Assembly: GCA_009778135.1 (NCBI GenBank)
Contig: WRKJ01000101.1
Coordinates: 1-47,053, forward strand
Reading direction: 5' to 3'
Source of the DNA: Defluviitaleaceae bacterium
GTDB taxonomy: Bacteria; Bacillota_I; Bacilli_A; MOL361; Turicibacteraceae
Length of the DNA: 47,053 nucleotides
Below the pieces are notes generated by a model. That model was not told the DNA's origin. It saw only the letters and a list, made by a program, of their open reading frames with translations, and did not search any database. Numbering within the stretch: the first letter of the stretch is position 1; the number at the start of each line of letters is the position of its first letter. A program made the position numbers and the translations under genes. Positions 1 to 7,508 of this stretch are shown here, one piece after another.

Positions 1-54
1 ATTATACTAGGAATACCACCAGGAGCTAATTATATAGCACATTCATATTCATAA
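1..54 (+). CDS. Possible C-terminal end of an upstream gene (partial)
   Basis: Frame 1 is open from the window edge to a TAA at 52-54 and would encode a 17-residue tail ending in AHSYS. A hairpin and a terminator follow, which fits the end of a gene. The stretch is too short to recognise a family or to exclude chance. Confidence 0.3.
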   Translation: MILGIPPGANYIAHSYS

Positions 55-84
55 GATTATGAATTTACGTGCGCACTAGAAAAA

Positions 85-180
85 AGTAACAGCGCCTCTT
101 CCTGCCAGATGATTAGCGTTGTTACTTACATTATTGTAAGAGCTGAAAGTTGTGCGTGACAATCTTGTAGCTCTTTTTTT
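85..180 (+). terminator. Hairpin followed by a rho-independent terminator
   Basis: Arms AGTAACAGCGC (85-95) and GCGTTGTTACT (116-126) form an 11-bp stem with one G-T pair. Next to it, AAGAGCT (138-144) and AGCTCTT (169-175) form a second stem running straight into a T tract (174-180). The second is a credible terminator for a gene lying upstream of the window. The first may be an accessory fold. Confidence 0.6.
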
Positions 181-499
181 ATTGTACGTCAATTATATCA
201 CGTTGATACCTGTTTGTAAACAATTTTTCAGCAACTTAAAGTTTTTCAAGCTCCTACCGCCAGAATGCTGTCTATACTCCTTAACAGGGTATTGGCTATC
301 ATCTTTTAGTATGCTTCATCTCTTCACGTTTTGTGGCGGACACTTTCATCAACGAACCAACACAAAAGCTCATACAAAGCAATATCATGATACACATACG
401 CTGTGGATAAAACATGAGCTCTTTTTGAAGTGTGTGCTTTTTTAAGCTTGGGTCGCATAAGCTATCTACAAGGAAGGATCTATACTTGGAGGTCGCAAA
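181..499. other. Intergenic region without a convincing gene
   Basis: An open frame covers most of this stretch, but it starts inside the terminator, has no ribosome binding site, and its product resembles no family. The stretch contains one exact DnaA-box-like word (TGTGGATAA, 402-410) and loose inverted words AAGCTCAT and ATGAGCTC ahead of a T run. The only clear signal is the GGAGGT at 488-493 that belongs to the next gene. Confidence 0.4.
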
Positions 500-1618
500 A
501 TGAACGTAACGAAAAACAGAACATTAGTAGGAAACGCATTTAATATAACTGGTATTATTGGAAAAAGTGGTAAATCAACAATTGCTCATATGATCCATCA
601 CTGCTACTTGGGATTAGGAATTGAGAGTGAAACAGGAACAGTCACAGAAATTTTAAAAAAAATAAATGATAAAAGCTATGAAAAAAAAGCTAAAGATGTT
701 ATAATGGAAGTTTATCAGTGTGATATTAAAGAAAAAAAAGTGAGTTACATTGACTTAGATACGCTAATCTTCACCAATAGTGGTAAAGATGCAGAAATAA
801 ATGAAAGTTGGACAATGAAGCGCCCTTTTATTGCTTTACCCATTGATAAAATAGCTATCATTAATATAGATGATGATCAAGGTTTGGATTTTTGCAACAT
901 GACGGTTGCAAAAACAGTGACTTACGGTTTTAATGAATCAGCAGACATCCAAGCTTGTTATATCAAGTTGGCGATAGATAAAACACAATTTGATCTTCAT
1001 TACAAAGGCAATTTTGTTTGTCACATAGAAATTCCTTATTTTGGATTTTATAATGTTTATAACATCTTGGCGACAATTGCTTATTTTGTTTCCAAAGGAT
1101 ACGAACCGGTAAACATTTCACAGTTATTATCAAAACTTCCTCAATTAACAGGAAGATTTGATACATTTTCAACGGAGAGTCAGATTAGAGTCATTGTTGA
1201 TTATGCCAGGACACCTGAAGCGACCAAGTCGATACTCACTTCTTTGATGGCAGTTTGTGGCGGACATGTGATCACAGTAGTGGGTGCTGATGGAAATACA
1301 CCTAGGAAGACACGTGAATTGCTTGGTAAAAATGTGCTGTCTTATAGTAAACAAGCCATTATTACGAGTGACAATCCTCGGACAGAAGAACCGCAAAGTA
1401 TTGTTTATGATATGATCAAAGGGAGTGCCAGGCAAAACTATCGTCTTTGCATTGATCGAGAAAAAGCAATTGAGATCGCTTTGAAGATGGCAAAGCCAAA
1501 AGACGTTGTCGTGATACTCGGGAAAGGTCACGAAACAAAGCAAATTGTGAAAGATAAAGTCAGTTTTTTTTGTGACAAAACGACTGCTAAATATTTTATA
1601 CGGAAACTTGACATTTAA
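500..1618 (+). CDS. Degenerate MurE-like Mur ligase lacking the N-terminal substrate domain
   Basis: Mur ligases join amino acids to UDP-MurNAc using ATP. This 372-residue protein aligns by eye with the ATPase and C-terminal domains of MurE: a P-loop near residues 17-27 (GIIGKSGKST), TGRFDTF, VIVDYARTPEA (family form DYAHTP), SDNPRTEEP and ILGKGHETKQI. DNPR is the motif usually linked to diaminopimelate in MurE. Typical MurE has about 490 residues; the first domain, which binds the UDP-sugar, is missing because the P-loop comes almost at the start. The usual DHLDFHGT segment is replaced by KDAEINESWT, so a metal-site histidine is lost. The start is set by GGAGGT at 488-493. The gene sits just before mraY and murD, the normal murE position. 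It may be a paralogue with a changed role or a decaying enzyme; a complete murE would then be needed elsewhere. Confidence 0.75.
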   Translation: MNVTKNRTLVGNAFNITGIIGKSGKSTIAHMIHHCYLGLGIESETGTVTEILKKINDKSYEKKAKDVIMEVYQCDIKEKKVSYIDLDTLIFTNSGKDAEINESWTMKRPFIALPIDKIAIINIDDDQGLDFCNMTVAKTVTYGFNESADIQACYIKLAIDKTQFDLHYKGNFVCHIEIPYFGFYNVYNILATIAYFVSKGYEPVNISQLLSKLPQLTGRFDTFSTESQIRVIVDYARTPEATKSILTSLMAVCGGHVITVVGADGNTPRKTRELLGKNVLSYSKQAIITSDNPRTEEPQSIVYDMIKGSARQNYRLCIDREKAIEIALKMAKPKDVVVILGKGHETKQIVKDKVSFFCDKTTAKYFIRKLDI

Positions 1619-1658
1619 TTATTTAGTTTAAAAGTAGCTTAGAATCGGAGGTGTCCCC

Positions 1659-2636
1659 ATGGACCTAACACTATTATTACCAATATTTACAGCTTTCATC
1701 ATTGCCGTTATCATTGCGCCGCTCTTTATTCCTTTCCTAAAGCGTCTTAAATTTGGACAATCAATTCGAGCAGATGGTCCGCAGTCACATATCAAAAAAT
1801 CAGGAACACCAACTATGGGTGGAATCATCTTTCTTTTATCAACTTTAATAACGGTCATGATTGGTCTCTTATTTTGGGAGAACATGAAGCTAAACGCCAC
1901 GCTTTTCATGTTACTTTTACCGCTGTTTGGTTGTAGTTTAATCGGATTTATCGATGACTTTATTATTGTTGTAAAAAGAGATAACAAAGGCCTTCGACCG
2001 AAGCATAAAATGCTAGGTTTGTTTCTGATCGGTGCTTCCTTTTTCTATTTATTGATGGCTTCTGGCTATCCGACGGTTGTCAATTTAGGTTTTATCCGCT
2101 TTGATTTAGCATGGGCACATGGTATTTGGGTCTTGCTTTTGATTTTAGCAGGTTCTAATGCGACTAATTTGACAGATGGGTTAGATGGTTTACTGGGTGG
2201 TTGCAGCTTTATCGTTTTTGGCATACTAGGTATGATTGCATTAAGACAAGGGGATTATACAATTGCACTATTTTGTTTGATTATGGTAGGGTCATTAGCT
2301 GGGTTTTTAGTATTTAACCTTAATCCAGCAAAAGTCTTTATGGGTGATACAGGTTCATTAGGACTTGGCGCTTTAATGGCTGCTGTTGTGATTTTACTAG
2401 GGCATGACTGGTTGCTAGCTGTCGTCGGATTTATTTTTGTGATTGAGACATTATCAGTTATTTTGCAAGTTTTATATTTTAAAAAGACAGGTGGGAAAAG
2501 GTTGTTCAAAATGGCACCTCTTCATCATCATTTTGAATTATCGGGTTGGGGTGAACGTAAAGTCGTCCTCGTATTTTGGCTAGTCACTTTGTTTTTGGGG
2601 ATGATAGCCATGAAAATCATGTTTTTAATGAGCTAA
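1659..2636 (+). CDS. mraY: Phospho-N-acetylmuramoyl-pentapeptide transferase MraY
   Basis: This membrane enzyme transfers phospho-MurNAc-pentapeptide to undecaprenyl phosphate, giving lipid I on the inner face of the membrane. The 325-residue product has the full MraY signature set: GGIIFLLS near residue 51, GFIDDFI in the first catalytic aspartate region, NATNLTDGLDGL, FMGDTGSLGLGA and the late MAPLHHHFELSGW loop. About ten hydrophobic segments are visible. The length matches the family (about 320). GGAGGT precedes the ATG with good spacing. It lies 40 bases after the MurE-like gene and upstream of murD, so all three may be one transcript, although a small GNRA-loop hairpin follows it. Confidence 0.97.
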   Translation: MDLTLLLPIFTAFIIAVIIAPLFIPFLKRLKFGQSIRADGPQSHIKKSGTPTMGGIIFLLSTLITVMIGLLFWENMKLNATLFMLLLPLFGCSLIGFIDDFIIVVKRDNKGLRPKHKMLGLFLIGASFFYLLMASGYPTVVNLGFIRFDLAWAHGIWVLLLILAGSNATNLTDGLDGLLGGCSFIVFGILGMIALRQGDYTIALFCLIMVGSLAGFLVFNLNPAKVFMGDTGSLGLGALMAAVVILLGHDWLLAVVGFIFVIETLSVILQVLYFKKTGGKRLFKMAPLHHHFELSGWGERKVVLVFWLVTLFLGMIAMKIMFLMS

Positions 2637-2639
2637 TAG

Positions 2640-2664
2640 CCAAGGGAAACCTTGGTCTTATTTT
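2640..2664 (+). terminator. GAAA-loop hairpin between mraY and murD
   Basis: CCAAGG-GAAA-CCTTGG forms a perfect 6-bp stem with a stable GNRA loop at 2640-2655, followed by a weak TCTTATTTT tract. It could reduce read-through into murD or act as an mRNA end or processing site. Confidence 0.5.
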
Positions 2665-2724
2665 GATTGAATCCACATAGTTGTGGAAAACTTGTGAATA
2701 ACACCAAATGAGGATGTGGAAAAG

Positions 2725-4071
2725 ATGTTGAAGACAATGAAATATAAAGGAAAAAATGTACTTGTCATGGGTTTGGCTCGAAGCGGAATGGCTGCAGCAA
2801 GGATTTTGAAAGCGTTAGATGCGCATGTCGTCATTAATGATGGGAGATCTTATGAAGATAACGCTGATGCCAAAGAAATGGAAAGAGAAGGATTTCAAGT
2901 CATTTGTGGTGGACATCCAATGTCACTATTAGAGACTGGTTTCGACTTGATTGTTAAAAATCCAGGCATTCCTTACAAGACAACCCCTTTATTACTCGAG
3001 GCACAGAAAAGAAAGATTCCGATTGTATGTGAAGTGGAAATTGCCTATGCCATCAGTGAAGCGCCTTTTATTGGTATTACAGCGACAAATGGAAAGACGA
3101 CGACGACGACTTTAATTCATGAAATGATGCAAGAAAGTGGCATTAAGTCTAAGTTAGCCGGAAACATTGGGTTTGTCTCTAGCGTCGTTGCAAAAGATGC
3201 GAAAGCTGATGAAGTTTTGGTTACTGAGCTTTCTTCTTTTCAACTGATGGGCATTGAAGACTTTCGTCCGCATATTGGATTGATTCTTAATATCACAGAA
3301 GCTCATTTAGACTACCATACGGATCTTAAAGAATATCGACAAGCAAAGTTGAATTTGGTTAAAAAGCAGTTGGAATCGGACTTTTTTGTTTATAATGCAG
3401 ATGATGACTTTATTGTGAGTCAATTATGGCAAACGAAAGGAAAGACGATCCCTTTTTCGCAGAAGAAAGAAGTGGAAGGGGCTTATTTAGCTGATAATGC
3501 GCTTTATTATAAAGATGAAGCCATCATTGCAGTAGATGACATTTTGCTCAAAGGTGAGCATAATATGCAAGATGTTCTAGGCGCTGTAGCTGTTTGTAAA
3601 CTTTATGGCGCAACCAATGATGCGATTGTTTCAGTATTATGTCGTTTCTCAGGTGTGAAACACCGTCTTCAATTTGTTAAAGAAGTTGAGGGTGTCAAAT
3701 ATTATAACAATTCTAAAGCAACCAATGTGATCGCAACACAGACAGCATTACGCGCTTTTGAACAACCTGTCGTTTTGATTGCAGGTGGTTTGGATCGTGA
3801 TCATGATTTAGAACCCTTGGCTGAAGATTTCAAGCATATCAAAGGGATTTTTGCTTTTGGACAGGCAAAAGAACGGTTTTTGAAGCTGGCTAAAGCTCAT
3901 GGGATCTATTGTGAAATTTTTGATGTCATGGAAGGGGCTTTTGAAGCAGCAGTTAAGTTAGCTGAAGCAGGTGATGTGTTATTGTTAGCGCCAGCATGTG
4001 CCAGTTGGGATCAGTATGTTGATTTTGAAGAACGTGGAGATGCCTTTATTGAGATGGTCGAAGGACTATAA
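2725..4071 (+). CDS. murD: UDP-N-acetylmuramoylalanine--D-glutamate ligase MurD
   Basis: MurD adds D-glutamate to UDP-MurNAc-L-Ala in the cytoplasm. Visible motifs in order are the N-terminal Rossmann GLARSG, the ATP loop ITATNGKTTTTT, ELSSFQL, NITEAHLDYH, the GEHNMQD loop, YNNSKATN, and the C-terminal AGGLDRDHDLEPL and LAPACASWDQ, all at usual spacing. The length of 448 residues is normal. A GTG nine bases upstream (2716) is also in frame, but GAGG at 2710-2713 is better placed for the ATG at 2725. The gene ends just before an oppositely oriented repressor gene, so the usual downstream partners (ftsW/spoVE, murG) are not here and the cluster has been broken at this point. Confidence 0.96.
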   Translation: MLKTMKYKGKNVLVMGLARSGMAAARILKALDAHVVINDGRSYEDNADAKEMEREGFQVICGGHPMSLLETGFDLIVKNPGIPYKTTPLLLEAQKRKIPIVCEVEIAYAISEAPFIGITATNGKTTTTTLIHEMMQESGIKSKLAGNIGFVSSVVAKDAKADEVLVTELSSFQLMGIEDFRPHIGLILNITEAHLDYHTDLKEYRQAKLNLVKKQLESDFFVYNADDDFIVSQLWQTKGKTIPFSQKKEVEGAYLADNALYYKDEAIIAVDDILLKGEHNMQDVLGAVAVCKLYGATNDAIVSVLCRFSGVKHRLQFVKEVEGVKYYNNSKATNVIATQTALRAFEQPVVLIAGGLDRDHDLEPLAEDFKHIKGIFAFGQAKERFLKLAKAHGIYCEIFDVMEGAFEAAVKLAEAGDVLLLAPACASWDQYVDFEERGDAFIEMVEGL

Positions 4072-4076
4072 AGACT

Positions 4077-4097
4077 GTCTAAAGGAAACTTTTAGAC
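4077..4097. terminator. Short convergent hairpin between murD and the repressor gene
   Basis: GTCTAAA (4077-4083) and TTTAGAC (4091-4097) form a 7-bp stem with a 7-base loop. It overlaps the stop codon of the minus-strand gene and follows the murD stop by six bases. It could stop transcription from both sides, but the U tract is weak. Confidence 0.4.
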
Positions 4098-4961
4098 CCA
4101 TCTCGCATTTTGCCATGCTTCTAATTGTTCACGACGGATCACGTCAACGACTTTTCCATACGTTGAAAAATCCATATATTCGTGAAGTTTAATATCTGGA
4201 TATTCTGGATTAATAGAAATTAACTTATCAATCCCCATTTGTTTGACAACACGCCCATCTTCTGTATCGAAGACGCCAATTTGGTGGATGTCAATCGATT
4301 TCTCACGTGTGTCGACCCAAATAATATCACCGTCAAAATACTTGGGTTCCATGCTATCGCCACGTACATACATTGGGATGACATAGGCATGTTCATACGC
4401 TTCACTGCTTGGAATCATGAGTTCATCAAAATCTAAATCTGCATAATGGCTTGTTCCGACTCCAGCGGCAGCACCGATTACATTTGGATAAATAACGGTT
4501 CCATTTTTCTTTTCAAGTACAAAAATAGGTTCAGAGATTGGTTTAGTACTTTTGTTCTGTGATCTTTCTGGCTTATCAACCGATTTGAAACTGTTATTTT
4601 GTTCGATGAGCTGGGCATAAACAAACGCATGTATTTTTTCTTGTCTGGGTTGTGTCAGCTTTCGATAAGTTTGCAGGATTTCTGCTTCACGCTCATCTGT
4701 ACGTGTTGGTTCATTCGTCATTTCAATGTTGTAACCCATCAACCAAGGTTCACTAATTTCAAGTGCTTTTGAAAGTAAGCGCATTTTTTCGTTGTCAGGC
4801 GTTGACCGATCGTTGACATAGTTCGAAAGGTGACTTTTTGACATCTTAATACCCAGACTTTTTTGATACGGTAATGTCTTGGCTAAGATATCAACTTGCC
4901 TTAGGTTTTTTGTTCTCATCAATTCTTTTAATCTTTCACCCGTTGTGAATTTTTTTCGCAT
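4092..4961 (-). CDS. XRE-family repressor with S24 (LexA/CI-like) autocleavage domain
   Basis: The protein has about 289 residues. The N-terminal helix-turn-helix spans roughly residues 8-75 and looks like a phage CI/HdiR domain. The C-terminal half is a peptidase S24 domain with GDSMEPKYFDGD (nucleophile Ser near 203), the partner Lys in GRVVKQMG near 240, and a likely Ala-Gly cleavage site in GAAAG near 166. In this family, RecA filaments or stress trigger self-cleavage and derepression. The ATG is chosen because GAGGTGA lies five bases before it; a GTG three codons upstream overlaps that site. It is read from a TTGAAC-17-TATAAT promoter facing away from a small membrane-protein gene, with operators in between. 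No other phage genes are nearby, so it is either a host regulator or a domesticated prophage repressor. Confidence 0.9.
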   Translation of the reverse strand: MRKKFTTGERLKELMRTKNLRQVDILAKTLPYQKSLGIKMSKSHLSNYVNDRSTPDNEKMRLLSKALEISEPWLMGYNIEMTNEPTRTDEREAEILQTYRKLTQPRQEKIHAFVYAQLIEQNNSFKSVDKPERSQNKSTKPISEPIFVLEKKNGTVIYPNVIGAAAGVGTSHYADLDFDELMIPSSEAYEHAYVIPMYVRGDSMEPKYFDGDIIWVDTREKSIDIHQIGVFDTEDGRVVKQMGIDKLISINPEYPDIKLHEYMDFSTYGKVVDVIRREQLEAWQNARWV

Positions 4962-4985
4962 ATGGATCACCTCAATTCGTTTATT

Positions 4986-5011
4986 ATACGCTAAATCTTT
5001 AAAAAGTTCAA
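4986..5011 (-). promoter_or_regulatory. Promoter of the S24 repressor gene
   Basis: On the minus strand, TTGAAC and TATAAT are separated by exactly 17 bases, and GAGGTGA follows 15-20 bases downstream. The -35 element overlaps one of two 19-bp dyads in the divergent interval, suggesting autoregulation. Confidence 0.75.
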
Positions 5012-5043
5012 GTTATTTTAACAAAGTTTAAAAAATTTGAACT
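5005..5043. promoter_or_regulatory. Two adjacent 19-bp operator-like dyads
   Basis: The right site (5025-5043) reads AGTTTAAA-AAA-TTTGAACT, a dyad with one mismatch. The left site (5005-5023) reads AGTTCAAG-TTA-TTTTAACA, a weaker dyad of the same design. The two start points are 20 bp apart, about two helical turns. The left one covers the -35 element of the repressor promoter and the right one abuts the -35 of the small membrane-protein promoter. The outer arms AAAAAGTTCAA and TTGAACTTTTT also form a perfect 11-bp inverted repeat. This is the expected layout for cooperative binding by the adjacent S24 repressor. Confidence 0.65.
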
Positions 5044-5049
5044 TTTTTG

Positions 5050-5078
5050 TTGACAAAGATGCTTAATTGGTTTATAAT
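5050..5078 (+). promoter_or_regulatory. Perfect consensus sigma-70 promoter for the small membrane protein
   Basis: TTGACA (5050-5055) and TATAAT (5073-5078) are separated by 17 bases, an exact consensus. Such a strong promoter is usually kept under a repressor, and the operator dyads lie just upstream. Confidence 0.85.
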
Positions 5079-5092
5079 GCCATTATCGAGAA

Positions 5093-5109
5093 GTACAAAT
5101 CATTTGTAC
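5093..5109. promoter_or_regulatory. Perfect 17-bp palindrome at the start of the small membrane-protein transcript
   Basis: GTACAAAT-C-ATTTGTAC is a perfect inverted repeat located about 15 bases after the -10 element. It differs in sequence from the AGTTYAAA dyads, so it may bind a second regulator, or it may fold in the RNA leader. Confidence 0.5.
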
Positions 5110-5134
5110 AATTTGGTTGTTAGAGGTGAAATTC

Positions 5135-5359
5135 ATGAAAGTTACAAATTTAGAAAGAATGTTTATCATCATAACATCATTTATTTTGAACAAAGTCTTT
5201 TTGTTTTGGGTAATTGGTGCGAGTACGATGTTTGCGATGTTAATGACCTTCAGCTTACTTATTTTCAACTTTATGATTCTAGCTAAATCTGTTGATAGAC
5301 TGATTGATACTTATGAAAAAGCGAAAAAGAAACAAACAAGCTTTCATATTGACATCTAG
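5135..5359 (+). CDS. Small two-helix membrane protein divergent from the S24 repressor
   Basis: This encodes 74 residues. GAGGTG lies six bases before the ATG at 5135; an earlier in-frame start at 5117 has no such site. Residues 9-28 and 31-50 are hydrophobic and would make two membrane helices, followed by a charged cytoplasmic-type tail (KSVDRLIDTYEKAKKKQ). I recognise no family. The consensus promoter, the shared operators and the LexA-like neighbour suggest it is induced when the repressor cleaves itself. By analogy with small SOS-induced membrane proteins it could inhibit division or depolarise the membrane. Its position between murD and a transpeptidase gene fits a cell-wall or division role. 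That function is inference only. Confidence 0.7.
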   Translation: MKVTNLERMFIIITSFILNKVFLFWVIGASTMFAMLMTFSLLIFNFMILAKSVDRLIDTYEKAKKKQTSFHIDI

Positions 5360-5442
5360 TAAATAAACAGATGAAAACCAGTCGCATTTTTTGATTAGCG
5401 CCGCCATATACTTAAATTAGCACGTTTAAGTTGGATGGTGAA

Positions 5443-7359
5443 ATGATGAAGCATGAAGGTATGATTAGAAAACGAACGGTTTGGTTAGGCATAGCTGTTG
5501 GTTGTTATTTTGTGGCACTTCTGATACGTTTGTTATATTTACAAGTGTTGAATCCTGAGGAATTTACAGCTCATGCAGAGGCTTTATGGTCTCGAAATTT
5601 ACCTATTGAAGGACAACGCGGTATTATTTATGATCGTCATGGAGAAATTATTGTTAATAATGTTGTGGCACCTTCGGTCATTATCATACCACGACAAGTA
5701 ACAGATGTTGATGCTGTTGCCTATTTATTGGCAGAGGTATTGGATTCAACATTTGAAGACATGTATGACCATGCAACAAATCGAGTGAATGTTGAGCGAA
5801 TTCAACCAGAAGGTCGTAAGTTAAGTCATGAGCAAGTGAGGGTCATTAAAGAGGCTAACCTCGACGGTGTCTATTTGGTTAATGATGTGATGCGTTATTA
5901 TCCACACGGGAATATGCTGGCTCATACATTGGGATTTACAGGTATTGATAATCAAGGATTAGCTGGCATTGAAGCGTTGTATAATGACTATCTCATGGGA
6001 GCAAATGGCGCATGGCAGTATTTTTCTGATGCAAAGGGACATGCATTAGAACGATTTTCAGATGTTTATGCACCGTCAGCTCGTGGGATGGACATGGTCT
6101 TAACGGTTGATGCAAGAATTCAAGAAATTATTGAGCGAGAAGCAGATAATGCGATGGCCCGTTACCGACCAGATCAGATTATGATTTTGGCAATGGATCC
6201 TCATACGGGTGCAATTTTAGGTAACACTTCTCGTCCAACATTCAATCCAGCTGCTTATCAAGCATATGATCAAGAAATTTTCAATCGAAATTTACCGATT
6301 TGGTCTACATTTGAACCTGGATCAACATTTAAAATCATGACTTATGCGGCGGCGCTTGAAGAAGGGTTAATGGCGCTCGATGATACATTTAGTTGTATTG
6401 GGCATTCCATGATTGAAGGAACGCGTATTCGAGATTGGAAAGCAGGTGGTCACGGAACTCAGACGATGTTGGAAGTCATCATGAATTCATGCAACCCAGG
6501 ATTTATGCATATTGGTGTAGAGCTTTTGGGAAAAGAACTGTTATTTGACTACATTGATGCTTTTGGTTTCCGTGAAAAGACGGGTGTAGATATGATCGGT
6601 GAAAGCCAAGGACTTATTTTTGACCCAGCAGTGATTGGACCTGTTGAAGTGGCTACTTCTGCTTTTGGTCAAGGGAATTCCATGACACCTCTGCAGCTTG
6701 TGACAGCGGTTGGATCAGTGATCAATGGTGGAAATTTAATGACACCCCACATTGTTTCTGAGATTCGGCATCCTTATACGGGAGAAGTTTTATTTGCTAG
6801 GCAGCCTGAGATTCGGCGTCAAGTGATCAGTCAAGAAACATCTGATACGATGCGCTATGTATTAGAAAACGTCGGTGCAAGAGGCAGTGGGCGTGGTGCT
6901 TTTATTGAGGGCTACCGCGTTGGTGGAAAGACGGGGACAGCTCAAAAACCATCGCCAGAAGGTGGCTATAAAGCCAATGAATATATTTTATCTTTTGTTG
7001 GTGTAGCACCTATGGATGATCCACAGATTTTAATTTATGTCGCTGTAGATAATCCAAGGGATACCATTCAATACGGTGGTGTCGTAGCAGCGCCAATTGC
7101 ACGCAAAATTTTATTGGAAGCATTGCCTTATTTAGGTGTAGAACGTCGAACAGAGCAAATTGAAAAAGCCTATATTTGGGGAGACGTTCGCTATGTTGAA
7201 GTACCAGACTATGTGGGGATGGAAAAAGCGGACATTAATGAATATACGACTTACCGTATTGAGTTTCTGGGGCAAGGAACTGTCGTGACAAGGCAACAAC
7301 CAGCTGCAGGGGCTAAGATTGCCGAAGATGGCGTGATTCGACTTTTCTTAGGAGATTAA
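5443..7359 (+). CDS. Class B penicillin-binding protein with a C-terminal PASTA domain (SpoVD/FtsI type)
   Basis: This D,D-transpeptidase cross-links peptidoglycan at the septum or spore cortex. It is 638 residues from the chosen start, with one N-terminal membrane anchor (about residues 12-35), a dimerisation domain containing GQRGIIYDRHGE, and a transpeptidase domain with all three active-site motifs: STFK near 294, SCN near 349 and KTGTAQ near 496. A single PASTA repeat near the end (EVPDYVGM onward) would sense muropeptide or stabilise the protein. The first in-frame codon is a TTG at 5431, but GGATGGTG is better placed for ATG 5443 or 5446. In many Bacillota this gene precedes murE-mraY-murD; here it follows them, separated by the repressor pair. 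SpoVD and FtsI cannot be told apart from sequence alone, and no sporulation genes are in the window. Confidence 0.93.
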   Translation: MMKHEGMIRKRTVWLGIAVGCYFVALLIRLLYLQVLNPEEFTAHAEALWSRNLPIEGQRGIIYDRHGEIIVNNVVAPSVIIIPRQVTDVDAVAYLLAEVLDSTFEDMYDHATNRVNVERIQPEGRKLSHEQVRVIKEANLDGVYLVNDVMRYYPHGNMLAHTLGFTGIDNQGLAGIEALYNDYLMGANGAWQYFSDAKGHALERFSDVYAPSARGMDMVLTVDARIQEIIEREADNAMARYRPDQIMILAMDPHTGAILGNTSRPTFNPAAYQAYDQEIFNRNLPIWSTFEPGSTFKIMTYAAALEEGLMALDDTFSCIGHSMIEGTRIRDWKAGGHGTQTMLEVIMNSCNPGFMHIGVELLGKELLFDYIDAFGFREKTGVDMIGESQGLIFDPAVIGPVEVATSAFGQGNSMTPLQLVTAVGSVINGGNLMTPHIVSEIRHPYTGEVLFARQPEIRRQVISQETSDTMRYVLENVGARGSGRGAFIEGYRVGGKTGTAQKPSPEGGYKANEYILSFVGVAPMDDPQILIYVAVDNPRDTIQYGGVVAAPIARKILLEALPYLGVERRTEQIEKAYIWGDVRYVEVPDYVGMEKADINEYTTYRIEFLGQGTVVTRQQPAAGAKIAEDGVIRLFLGD

Positions 7360-7508
7360 TTTTTTCTTGACTTTCGTGGTGGTTTACTGTAGGATGAACA
7401 AGGTAGTCTACAACGAAATAGAGAAATAGCGCTAAATATTTCAGATGATTTCAGAAAAATATTGCTTTCATATTATGAAAAAACTGGTTTATATAAAGGG
7501 TGATGAAT

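Noticed and set aside
402-410. DnaA-box-like word TGTGGATAA, and another (TGTGAATAA) at 2693-2701
   Set aside because: Single isolated boxes in AT-rich DNA; no cluster, no dnaA or dnaN nearby. Not an origin.
152-445. 97-codon open frame on the plus strand near the left edge
   Set aside because: It starts inside a terminator hairpin, has no ribosome binding site, and its sequence is not protein-like.
1169-1543. Long minus-strand frames opposite the MurE-like, mraY and pst genes
   Set aside because: They are antiparallel shadows of strongly supported genes, without ribosome sites or family motifs.
5083-5268. Minus-strand frame opposite the 74-residue membrane protein
   Set aside because: It has no ribosome site and overlaps the consensus promoter and leader of the plus-strand gene.
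4092-5359. A prophage immunity region
   Set aside because: The repressor resembles CI/HdiR proteins, but there is no integrase, Cro, replication or structural phage gene nearby, only a small membrane-protein gene; a complete prophage is not supported.
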